From Desulfuromonas sp964536375 (GTDB lineage: Bacteria > Desulfobacterota > Desulfuromonadia > Desulfuromonadales > Desulfuromonadaceae): DNA of 64,000 nucleotides. The DNA lies in the NCBI GenBank assembly GCA_964536375.1, contig CAZHXF010000005.1, positions 16,690-80,689 of the forward strand, in the 5' to 3' direction. Below, in pieces: positions 1-7,590 of the stretch (the stretch's first letter is position 1; each line of letters starts with the position of its first letter). The notes beneath the pieces were generated by a model. It was given only the letters and a program-made list of their open reading frames with translations, was not told where the DNA came from and made no database searches. The position numbers and the translations under genes were made by a program.

Positions 1-1902
1 AGTCTTAATAATGAACTGGGCAAGATTAATAATAGCCTGGAAACTTTGCGCAATCAGGCTGCTACTGGTAAAAAACTTCTCCGCCCATCGGATGATCCGG
101 CGGCAATTCGACCAGTGTTGTCAGCGCGCACTCAAATCCGTGCGACCGATCGCTTTATAAGTTCATTGTCTACCGCAGGTGACCGTTTAGCTAATCAGGA
201 TAGTTATCTTGATCAGGCGGAAAATTTGCTTGTCAGCGCTAAGGAGACGGCAATAAGTGCTATCAATGGCGCTATGAGCGATGCAGATTTAACTACTCTC
301 GCTGATCAAATTGGCTACCTCAAAACGCAAATGCTCAGCGTCGCAAATGCCCAAGTTGGCGGGCAGTATATTTTTGCCGGATTTCAAGAAGACACTGCCC
401 CCTTTGTTGAAGACGGCGATACTGTTATTTATCAAGGCGATTCAAATATTAAAAAACTTGAGTCATCTCCAGGCGAATATGTACAAACAAACCTCGATGG
501 TGCCAAGCTATTTCTGGGCATGAGTGATACTGATGGCGATGGGGTTCTAGAACAAACTGGCATGAATGTGTTCGAGCAATTAACGAATCTGGAACGCGCA
601 ATTCGTGGCACAGATGTGCATATTTATAATGGTGATACAGCCTTGCCCTCTTCTGATATCGGTTACTTGGATGAAGTTGGTGGTAATTATACTCCTGTAG
701 CGCTCGATGTATCCGGTGAACAGCTGCTGGATTCTAGTGGAGAAGCAGTTTCTTTGACCTTCGATGGTGAGCCGATATCTTTATTTCCGCTGGTCGGGAT
801 TGATGGTCAGCCAGTGACTATCGAAGAATATTACGCTTCCCTTACTCCGCCGCCCGCTGTTGTTAATGATTATAATGCAATCCCGCTGAGTGCCTCAGCT
901 CTAGAACAACCTATGTATGTCTATAACGATGGCAGCAGCCCTGTAGATTTTAATACCCATGGTGAACCGGTAATGCCTTATGATGGCACTGTCGTTACCG
1001 GATTAACCAGTGATACGTATGTAGCAACTCCTCCAGCTCAAGTGTCAGTTACTGGAGCTCCCATGGATGATCCTACGGTAGGTGGTGGAGATGTAACTAT
1101 TAATGGCAATAACGTGGCAGCTTCAACCAGTGCTATTGAGTTGGCGGAAAATATTGTGACAGCTTCAGGAGGTTCCGTGACTGCAACAGCTGCTGATAGT
1201 TCTACTGGCGCTGATTTAAATGCGTGGACTGATGTCACTGCGTTGGATGGTGCTTTTTCCTTGACCGTAGGTGGTGTCGATCTGTTTGTCTCTGATGGAG
1301 ATGGTGTAAGCGCTGCAGATATAAATGACGCTATAGCCACCGCTACAGAGTCTACGCCACCAGGTGTGCTTTTTATTGCAGGAATAAGCGCAAGTGGTCT
1401 AGTCCCGGATGATCTTGTGTTTACCAAGGCAGATGGCAGTAATATTGATATTCAACAAACTATTGGTTCTGGTGGCACTGAGAAGGGGTTTACTACTATT
1501 GCCGATGACGGTGCCATCGAAACCTATTATGGTGTAGTAACTATTTCTAGTTATTCTGATTTTACTTTGGGTGGTAGCAGTTCAACTTCGCTGTTGTCTG
1601 GAGGAGAACCACTTCAGATGTCCGTGCCTCCAACTTTGAATGATTTGCTTGCTACCTTAGAAAAAACTGCCGATCAAACACGCAGCGCGCGCGGTCTAAT
1701 GGGTAATAACGCTGAGAGAATAGACACCTCTAGGTCACACCTTGAAGGGGTATTAGTCGATTTAGCCCAAATATTATCTCGCTATGAAGATGTAGATATT
1801 ATTGATGTTATAACCGAAATAACTCAGACTGAAACTGCTCTGGAGGCAGCCTTAAGTGTTACCGGCAAGGTGTCCAGATTGTCGATAATGGACTACCTCT
1901 AA
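1..1902 (+). CDS. flgL: Flagellar hook-filament junction protein FlgL, 5' end missing
   Basis: The reading frame is open from the first base, so the gene starts before the window; 633 codons are visible. FlgL (HAP3) joins the flagellar hook to the filament outside the cell. The N-terminal part shows the flagellin-like helical D0/D1 signature (TGKKLLRPSDDPAAIRPVLS, then QVGGQYIFAGFQ). The C-terminus again has the helical heptad-rich D1/D0 segment (QTETALEAALSVTGKVS). Between them is a long Gly/Ser/Thr/Asp-rich insert of roughly 350 residues, so the protein is about twice the length of enterobacterial FlgL (about 317 aa). The insert is probably a surface-exposed D2/D3 domain. csrA and fliW, the flagellin translation switch, follow directly, as in many flagellar loci. 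Family call is firm; the insert has no recognised function. Confidence 0.93.
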   Translation, partial: SLNNELGKINNSLETLRNQAATGKKLLRPSDDPAAIRPVLSARTQIRATDRFISSLSTAGDRLANQDSYLDQAENLLVSAKETAISAINGAMSDADLTTLADQIGYLKTQMLSVANAQVGGQYIFAGFQEDTAPFVEDGDTVIYQGDSNIKKLESSPGEYVQTNLDGAKLFLGMSDTDGDGVLEQTGMNVFEQLTNLERAIRGTDVHIYNGDTALPSSDIGYLDEVGGNYTPVALDVSGEQLLDSSGEAVSLTFDGEPISLFPLVGIDGQPVTIEEYYASLTPPPAVVNDYNAIPLSASALEQPMYVYNDGSSPVDFNTHGEPVMPYDGTVVTGLTSDTYVATPPAQVSVTGAPMDDPTVGGGDVTINGNNVAASTSAIELAENIVTASGGSVTATAADSSTGADLNAWTDVTALDGAFSLTVGGVDLFVSDGDGVSAADINDAIATATESTPPGVLFIAGISASGLVPDDLVFTKADGSNIDIQQTIGSGGTEKGFTTIADDGAIETYYGVVTISSYSDFTLGGSSSTSLLSGGEPLQMSVPPTLNDLLATLEKTADQTRSARGLMGNNAERIDTSRSHLEGVLVDLAQILSRYEDVDIIDVITEITQTETALEAALSVTGKVSRLSIMDYL

Positions 1903-1959
1903 TGGTCCCTTGATTTAAGGAATCCTGCCCAGCACAGATGATCCCAGAAAGGCATACGC

Positions 1960-2202
1960 ATGCTGGTTTTAACCAGAAAAGTGGGTGAAGGTATAATTAT
2001 CGGTGACGATATTAAGCTGACCATCGTTGAAATAAAAGGTGGCGCTATCCGCATTGGCATAGACGCACCACGTAGCAAGAAAATTCATCGGCAAGAGGTA
2101 TATGATCGCATTCTCGAGCAGAACCGTGCTGCTACCAGTTGGTCGCTCGATGATCTTAGTGCTTTAAGCGATATATTGCCACAATCCAAGGGGGATAAAT
2201 GA
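1960..2202 (+). CDS. csrA: Carbon storage / flagellin translation regulator CsrA
   Basis: This is an 80-residue RNA-binding protein that represses translation by covering Shine-Dalgarno sites with GGA motifs. The sequence begins with the family signature MLVLTRKVGEGIIIGDDIKL, and the beta-strand-rich core ends at about residue 55 (APRSKKIHRQEVYDRI). The C-terminal tail, residues 56-80, is longer than in the 61-residue enterobacterial protein. The ATG is 57 bases after flgL, and the stop codon overlaps the fliW start (ATGA). In the well-known FliW-CsrA-flagellin switch, FliW binds the CsrA tail and relieves repression of flagellin mRNA; the gene overlap fits that partnership. Identification is secure. 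Confidence 0.97.
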   Translation: MLVLTRKVGEGIIIGDDIKLTIVEIKGGAIRIGIDAPRSKKIHRQEVYDRILEQNRAATSWSLDDLSALSDILPQSKGDK

Positions 2203-2645
2203 ATAAAATAGCCAGCCGTTTTGGTGAGATTGAATACGACCCTGCCTCTGTTCTGACCTTTCCTGAAGGTTTGATTGGTTTTGAGACCTTACGTGAATTC
2301 GTCGTTATGCCCAACGAAAAAGAGGGACCGCTATTCTGGATTCAGAGTGTCGAAGATCCTCAGGTTGCGTTGGTCTTAACCGATCCGACTAATTTTTTCC
2401 CTAATTATATAGTGGCTCCTGAGGAGGGGGAACGGGATAAAATTGGGATTGATGCCGATGGGCAGTGTTTTGCTTTGGTGGTAGTTAGTGTGTCACAGCA
2501 ACGCGACATAACACTAAATTTGGCGGCACCTATTCTGTTTGCTCCTGAGAGTAATAAAGCGATGCAGGTGATACTGGATAATAGCGAACACCAGATTCAA
2601 ACACCATTGCCAGTGGTGAAAGATGTTGCAGCAGTAGCAGAATAA
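2199..2645 (+). CDS. fliW: Flagellar assembly factor FliW
   Basis: This 148-residue cytoplasmic protein antagonises CsrA and also binds flagellin, coupling flagellin synthesis to export. Family motifs are visible: FGEIEYDPASVLTFPEGLIG near the N-terminus and TLNLAAPILF near residue 110. Length is normal for the family. The ATG overlaps the csrA stop by four bases, which points to translational coupling and fixed stoichiometry. A strong intrinsic terminator lies about 45 bases downstream, ending the flagellar transcription unit. No oddities are seen. Confidence 0.96.
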   Translation: MNKIASRFGEIEYDPASVLTFPEGLIGFETLREFVVMPNEKEGPLFWIQSVEDPQVALVLTDPTNFFPNYIVAPEEGERDKIGIDADGQCFALVVVSVSQQRDITLNLAAPILFAPESNKAMQVILDNSEHQIQTPLPVVKDVAAVAE

Positions 2646-2690
2646 ATTACAAATTATCCGTTAAATTGCAGGGTATGGGTTGATGTGCTG

Positions 2691-2726
2691 ATAGGGCTGA
2701 AGATTTTTCTTCAGCCCTATCTTTTT
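2691..2726 (+). terminator. Intrinsic terminator after fliW
   Basis: A perfect 12-bp stem (2691-2702 with 2709-2720) closes a short T-rich loop and is followed by CTTTTT. It ends the flgL-csrA-fliW unit. Confidence 0.88.
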
Positions 2727-2843
2727 GTGGATCTTTAGCGTAGCATTGCTCAGGTGATTTTTTGCGCCTTTTATGCTTTTTACGTCAATGTTGTGATTCG
2801 CTGGTTATTAAAGCAACCTTCTTGATTTATTTAGGATAGTTAT

Positions 2844-3611
2844 ATGCCAGTATTTGCTGAAACAGAACTACTTGATGCTTGCCGAGTCCTGTTTAGTGGT
2901 GATGTGCAGATAAACAGGGACTTTCTGTACTATCTGCAGCCCAGTGGCATCAAATCAGCATATCGTAAAAAGGCGAAGGAAACCCATCCAGATTGCTTTG
3001 CTGGTGTTGATCCAGACGAACATGAGCGCCTCAGTGAGTTGTTTCGCGATGTAAGCCAGGCGTATAAAATGTTGGATACATTTTCCAGCGATAACCAGAG
3101 AAAATTGTGGTCTCCAGCCGATTGGAGTACAAATTATTGTGCCAGTCGTGCTCGCAATAGCGGCTATGAGTATGGTGCTAGGGCTGGTTGTGCAGATGCT
3201 CGGCAGGAGCATTCCCCACTAGAGTTACCTAAACGGCACTTGGAAGCTGGACTATACCTTTATTACCGTGGTGTTATCTCTTATGCTGAGATGATTGAGG
3301 CTCTAGTGTGGCAACGGCGTCAACGGCCAATTATTGGGAATATTGCCGAATCTTGGGGTTGGTTAAAGAGCGTCGATGTGCAGGCTGTCAATCGTTATCA
3401 TGGTCGGCGTGGGCGTTTTGGTGCTCGCGCAGTAGCCTTAGGTTTTTTGACCCCATTTCAGGTGCAAGTGCTGTTACGCCACCAGCGACAGGCGCAAAAA
3501 CTTTTTGGTCAATTTTTTGTTGAACAGGGCAGACTGACCAGAGCAGAGGTGGAAGCTCATATTCGTGGTCAACGTCAGCACAATTCACACTACCGCAAAA
3601 CAACTATCTAA
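2844..3611 (+). CDS. J-domain protein with C-terminal helical repeats
   Basis: This 255-residue protein probably acts as a DnaK co-chaperone or adaptor. Residues about 24-85 resemble a J domain, with the HPD tripeptide at 48-50 (KKAKETHPDC) and a following helix (SELFRDVSQAYKML). The HPD loop is what stimulates Hsp70 ATPase. Residues about 140-250 hold two similar segments, each ending with a glycine-containing turn: one around WQRRQRPIIGNIAESWGWLK and one around RHQRQAQKLFGQFFVEQGRL. These resemble the helical repeats found at the N-termini of type II secretion ATPases. There is no zinc-finger or client-binding domain as in DnaJ. The gene stands alone, with its own upstream gap of about 200 bases, and its stop codon abuts the stop of the convergent aat gene. 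Specific role unknown. Confidence 0.75.
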   Translation: MPVFAETELLDACRVLFSGDVQINRDFLYYLQPSGIKSAYRKKAKETHPDCFAGVDPDEHERLSELFRDVSQAYKMLDTFSSDNQRKLWSPADWSTNYCASRARNSGYEYGARAGCADARQEHSPLELPKRHLEAGLYLYYRGVISYAEMIEALVWQRRQRPIIGNIAESWGWLKSVDVQAVNRYHGRRGRFGARAVALGFLTPFQVQVLLRHQRQAQKLFGQFFVEQGRLTRAEVEAHIRGQRQHNSHYRKTTI

Positions 3612-4292
3612 TCAGAAATTCCCCTTTAATATGTGATTACCGGATTTAACGGAGCATTGCTGCAGTTGTTGTAGAAACTGATCGCGGCTGATGTCGTAAG
3701 CTCCCAGTGAGTGCAGATGGTCGGTCGGTAGTTGGCAGTCTATTAATTTGTAATTAAGTTTACTAAGGTGTTGTGCCAAGGTAATAAATGTCGCCTTTGA
3801 GGCATCACGTTGGGTGTGGAACATCGATTCACCACAAAAACAGAGTCCCAGCGCTATCCCGTATAGCCCACCAACCAGTTCTTCTCCCTGCCAACATTCA
3901 ACTGAATGTGCATAACCAAGCTTATGTAGGCGGCAATAGGCCGCCATTATTTCTGGGCTCACCCACGTTTGCTCTAAACGTTGATTACTGTGTGCGCATT
4001 GTTTAATGCATGCGCTAAAAGCGCAATCAAAGGTGACAGTAAAGTGATGGCGCTTAATTGTTTTAGCCATAGTTCGCGATATGTGTACCTCTTCAGGGCG
4101 CAGTACGCAGCGCGGATCTGGTGACCACCACAGCAGTGGATCTTCCGGATGGTTCCACGGAAATATGCCACAACTGTAGGCGAGCAACAGACGCTGAGGT
4201 GACAGATCGCCACCAACGGCCAGCAGCCCATTTTTATCGGCGAGAACGGGTGCAGGGAAAAGAATTTGTTTATCAAGAGCGAAAATTGTCAT
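3612..4292 (-). CDS. aat: Leucyl/phenylalanyl-tRNA--protein transferase
   Basis: This 226-residue cytosolic enzyme transfers Leu or Phe from aminoacyl-tRNA to proteins with N-terminal Arg or Lys, creating N-degrons for ClpS-ClpAP. Conserved stretches are GLLAVGGDLSPQRLLLAYSC, GIFPWNHPEDPLLWWSPDPR, and GGLYGIALGLCFCGESMFH followed by ASKATF. Length fits the family (about 234 aa in E. coli). It is the last gene of a minus-strand unit clpS-clpA-aat, only 7 bases after clpA, so the labelling enzyme, the unfoldase and the adaptor are co-expressed. Identification is secure. Confidence 0.96.
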   Translation of the reverse strand: MTIFALDKQILFPAPVLADKNGLLAVGGDLSPQRLLLAYSCGIFPWNHPEDPLLWWSPDPRCVLRPEEVHISRTMAKTIKRHHFTVTFDCAFSACIKQCAHSNQRLEQTWVSPEIMAAYCRLHKLGYAHSVECWQGEELVGGLYGIALGLCFCGESMFHTQRDASKATFITLAQHLSKLNYKLIDCQLPTDHLHSLGAYDISRDQFLQQLQQCSVKSGNHILKGNF

Positions 4293-4299
4293 ACGTAGG

Positions 4300-6561
4300 T
4301 TATTGGATGCTGGTATATTTAAAAGTCAAGCTGTCGTTGCGGCAGCCTACATGTGCGCTACCGCCCTTTTCCAGAGCGCCAAAAAGTATCTCGCGAGATA
4401 GCGGGGCACTTAGTTGTTCCTGAATAAGGCGATTCAATGGTCGGGCACCAAATTGAGCGTCGAAGCCGTGGCGGGCAAGATAGTCACATGCTGGCGTACT
4501 AAGCTTAAGGTTGACCTTGTTTTCTTGCAGTCGATTACGCAACTCGCGCAGGAATTTTTCGACAATATTTTTCATTACCGCAGGTGATAGCGGGGCAAAA
4601 ACGATAGTTGCGTCCAGTCGGTTACGAAATTCCGGTGAGAATGTTTTTTCCAGTGCTTTGTCAGGGCTGGCTTGGTGTTGAGTGGTGCTGGCGTTAAAGC
4701 CGATAACCGTGCTACTCATCTCACGCGCGCCGGCATTGCTGGTCATTATTAAAATTACATTGCGGAAGTTAGCTGTCTTGCCGTTGTTGTCGGTTAAGCT
4801 GCCGTGATCCATGATCTGTAACAGAATATTGAACAGATCGGGGTGAGCCTTTTCTATCTCGTCCAGCAATAACACAGTGTGTGGTTGTTTGGTGACGGCG
4901 TCGGTCAGTAACCCGCCTTGGTCAAAACCGACATAGCCAGGAGGCGCTCCGATAAGGCGTGCAACCGAGTGTTTCTCCATATATTCACTCATGTCAAAGC
5001 GATTAAATGTCACTCCGAGTTGCTGCGCCAGTTGGCGGGCAACTTCGGTTTTGCCAACTCCGGTTGGTCCGGCAAAAAGAAAAGAGCCTATGGGGTGTTC
5101 AGGGTGACCTAACCCAGCTCTTGATCTGAGTATGGCTTGAGTGATCTGTTTTAGGGCGTCATCTTGGCCGAACACGTTTTTCTTTAATCGCTGTTCGAGG
5201 GTTTTGAGGGTTTTGCAATCATCGCGAGATACGGAACGCGGCGGAATCTGTGCCATTTCGGCAACAATGTTTTCTATGTCTTTAACTTGGACAGTTTTGC
5301 GCCGCCGACTCTGGGTGCGCAAGCGCGCGCCGATTTCATCAATCAGATCAATGGCTTTGTCAGGCAAATGGCGTTGAGTAAGGTAACGCTGAGATAATTC
5401 TGCCGCTGCTTGCAGTACTTCGTCGCTGTAGCTTATGCCGTGATATTTCTCGTAATGTTGCTTTAACCCTTTTAAAATGGTTACTGTTTCTTCTACGCTC
5501 GGCTCGCAAATATCAATTTTCTGAAAGCGGCGCGACAGCGCGCGATCTTTCTCAAACAGAGTCTTGTACTCCTCATAGGTTGTGGCACCAATGCAGCGTA
5601 TGGCCCCACCAGCTAAAACAGGTTTGAGCAGATTGGAAACATCCATCGAACCGTTTCCTGTAGATCCTGCTCCAATAATAGTGTGAATTTCATCAATAAA
5701 TAGAATCGGCTGCTCCTTCTTGCCCAGTTCATTTAGCACTGCCTTGAGACGTTCCTCAAAGTCGCCGCGAAACTTGGTTCCCGCCATTAACGCTCCCATG
5801 TCTAGGGCAAACATTTCAGTTCCAGCAAGAGCTTTAGGGACTTGTTCTTCGGCCAGCATTGTTGCTAGCCCTTCGGCAATTGCCGTTTTGCCGGTGCCAG
5901 GTTCACCCACCAGGATGGGGTTGTTCTTGCGGCGTCGACAAAGCACCTGAATGGCGCGTTGTAGCTCGTTGCTGCGTCCGATCAATGGGTCGATCTGCCC
6001 TTGCCCCGCCTTCAAGCGCAAATTTATTGTAAAACTTTCCAGGGCATTTTTTTTGGCAGGCGCGTCTTTCTGTTCATCTGCTGCCGGTGCTGGCTGCTCG
6101 CTGCTTTTTGCCGCTGTGAACATGGTTGTGCCGTGAGATATGTAATTGAGTACATCAAGGCGAGTGATTCCATAACCCTCGAGCATTATTGTTGGCTGAG
6201 TGTTCTCCTCTGCTAAGATCGATACTAGAATGTCTCCAGCATTTACCGCATCTTTACCAGCAGCAGAACAATGGCTGACAGCAAGCTGCAAAATACGCTG
6301 TAGTGCTACTGTTTGTTCAGGGATTTCCTTGTCAATGTCTTCTGGATAGTTGATTGTATGAATATGGGTGTTAAAATACTCATCTAAATCGTTACGCAAC
6401 TGACCAATGTTGCCACCACAATTGGTGATGATTTCCTTGGATTCATCGGCATATAACATGGCAAAGAGCAAGTGCTCGGTCATCAAATACTCGTGGTGGC
6501 GCCGCTGTGCTTCTTGTACGGCCAGCGAGAAAATTATTTGTACGTCTTTCGTGAAAGTCAC
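4300..6561 (-). CDS. clpA: ATP-dependent Clp protease unfoldase ClpA
   Basis: This 753-residue AAA+ unfoldase feeds substrates to ClpP in the cytosol. It has an N-terminal Clp_N domain (1-145), a linker rich in Ala/Gln/Lys (150-172), a first AAA module with Walker A GEPGTGKT at 219-226 and Walker B around ILFIDEIH, and a second AAA module with Walker A GPTGVGKT at 498-505. Near residue 610 lies an IGF tripeptide, the loop that docks on ClpP. There is no ClpB/ClpC-type middle domain, which supports ClpA. It follows clpS (35-base gap) and precedes aat. The whole N-degron pathway except clpP is thus present in one operon. Confidence 0.97.
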   Translation of the reverse strand: MTFTKDVQIIFSLAVQEAQRRHHEYLMTEHLLFAMLYADESKEIITNCGGNIGQLRNDLDEYFNTHIHTINYPEDIDKEIPEQTVALQRILQLAVSHCSAAGKDAVNAGDILVSILAEENTQPTIMLEGYGITRLDVLNYISHGTTMFTAAKSSEQPAPAADEQKDAPAKKNALESFTINLRLKAGQGQIDPLIGRSNELQRAIQVLCRRRKNNPILVGEPGTGKTAIAEGLATMLAEEQVPKALAGTEMFALDMGALMAGTKFRGDFEERLKAVLNELGKKEQPILFIDEIHTIIGAGSTGNGSMDVSNLLKPVLAGGAIRCIGATTYEEYKTLFEKDRALSRRFQKIDICEPSVEETVTILKGLKQHYEKYHGISYSDEVLQAAAELSQRYLTQRHLPDKAIDLIDEIGARLRTQSRRRKTVQVKDIENIVAEMAQIPPRSVSRDDCKTLKTLEQRLKKNVFGQDDALKQITQAILRSRAGLGHPEHPIGSFLFAGPTGVGKTEVARQLAQQLGVTFNRFDMSEYMEKHSVARLIGAPPGYVGFDQGGLLTDAVTKQPHTVLLLDEIEKAHPDLFNILLQIMDHGSLTDNNGKTANFRNVILIMTSNAGAREMSSTVIGFNASTTQHQASPDKALEKTFSPEFRNRLDATIVFAPLSPAVMKNIVEKFLRELRNRLQENKVNLKLSTPACDYLARHGFDAQFGARPLNRLIQEQLSAPLSREILFGALEKGGSAHVGCRNDSLTFKYTSIQ

Positions 6562-6596
6562 TTTTACGTGTCTCCTGATTTGTTTGTATGAACAGG

Positions 6597-6908
6597 CTAT
6601 ATTCTATCCATGCTGCAGCGCAACGGGTGACCAGCTGTGCTGGCCAGGCGGTGTGCCTGGGCGATTTTTGTTTCGGCAATCTCGTAAGTATAACAACCAC
6701 ATATCGCCTTACCTTTGTTGTGAATAGTTAACATTAGGTGGTTGGCTTCTGTGGGGTCTTTGTGAAAAATGCCTTGTAATAACTCAATGACAAATTCCAT
6801 GGTTGTGTAATCATCGTTGTGCATAATTACATTGTATTTCGGTGGCTGTGCAGTTTTCTTTTTTGTTGCGCTGATATTTTCTTGGTTGTTATTGGTTTGT
6901 GTAGCCAT
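6597..6908 (-). CDS. clpS: ClpA adaptor ClpS
   Basis: This 103-residue adaptor recognises N-terminal Leu, Phe, Tyr and Trp and hands these substrates to ClpA. Family residues are visible: PPKYNVIMHNDDYTTMEFVI, then IHNKGKAICGCYTYEIAETK. The N-terminal 25 residues are flexible and Gln/Asn/Lys-rich, as expected for the ClpS extension that enters the ClpA pore. It is the first gene of the unit, with a good sigma70-type promoter upstream. Identification is secure. Confidence 0.95.
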   Translation of the reverse strand: MATQTNNNQENISATKKKTAQPPKYNVIMHNDDYTTMEFVIELLQGIFHKDPTEANHLMLTIHNKGKAICGCYTYEIAETKIAQAHRLASTAGHPLRCSMDRI

Positions 6909-6969
6909 TGTTGCGTAGATCCTTTAGTTTTAATTTGTTCGGGGTTTCGTCTAGAAAAATTATTGATTA

Positions 6970-6998
6970 ATATTACAGAATTATTCGTCGATAAGCAA
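6970..6998 (-). promoter_or_regulatory. Putative sigma70 promoter for clpS-clpA-aat
   Basis: On the minus strand, TTGCTT (6993-6998) and TAATAT (6970-6975) are separated by exactly 17 bases. The -10 box lies about 60 bases upstream of the clpS start. Inferred by eye. Confidence 0.5.
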
Positions 6999-7138
6999 TG
7001 TTGTGCGCAGTTTTTGCAAGAAATGAATATAAGTGGAAATAAACGGTTGAACAAAAAAAAATGATGACATAGACTACCGAAACTACTGTTTTTTGTGTAA
7101 GCTTTTCTGTAGTATCCTAGCCGAAGTGTATAGTAAAT

Positions 7139-7450
7139 ATGACCTCCAGGCCCGTTTCTGAACAAAAAACAGCTCTTATGAAGTCACGTCCGCTATGGTT
7201 GGTCGTCGTGGTCATTGTTGGGTTGAGCTGTGCGTTGTTTGGCGAAAAGGGCGCGCTGCGTTTGAATCAAATACATCTTCAGCAGGAGCTGTTGTCGCTG
7301 CAGGCGCAGCAACTGGGCTCGGCTAACAGCAAATTGCGCTCCGAAATAGATGCTTTGCAGCACGATGATAGTTATCTAGAGCAGGTGGCACGCAGTCGTT
7401 TAAGTCTGGTGCGTGATGGAGAATTGGTGTATCAGTTCTCACCTCGTTAA
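7139..7450 (+). CDS. ftsB: Septum formation initiator family protein (FtsB/DivIC-like)
   Basis: This 103-residue single-pass membrane protein probably belongs to the divisome FtsQLB subcomplex. There is a short cytoplasmic N-terminus, a membrane helix at about residues 17-35 (RPLWLVVVVIVGLSCALFGE), then a periplasmic coiled coil (residues 40-80). A conserved end follows (LEQVARSRLSLVRDGELVYQ), typical of FtsB/DivIC. The ATG at 7139 has a weak ribosome site, and an ATG at 7178 is an alternative that would shorten the cytoplasmic tail by 13 residues. It stands alone between clpS (divergent) and argS. The family call is solid; the FtsB symbol is by family convention. Confidence 0.85.
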   Translation: MTSRPVSEQKTALMKSRPLWLVVVVIVGLSCALFGEKGALRLNQIHLQQELLSLQAQQLGSANSKLRSEIDALQHDDSYLEQVARSRLSLVRDGELVYQFSPR

Positions 7451-7590
7451 TATTGAAATAAATCTTGATTGATCTGATTAGAATTATTATATAGGTAATA
7501 TTTCAAATGGGGGACATGGTCCCCTATTTCTCTTTGGGTAAACCGCTGTGATGTTATTTACAGCTATTTCTTAAGAAGGTAAGCACGTTT

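Noticed and set aside
1038..1427. 129-codon minus-strand frame inside flgL
   Set aside because: Fully opposite a conserved gene in the low-complexity insert; no ribosome site or family resemblance.
7508..7524. Short palindrome GGGGACATGGTCCCC between ftsB and argS
   Set aside because: Could be a stem, but there is no clear T tract and its position gives no firm role.
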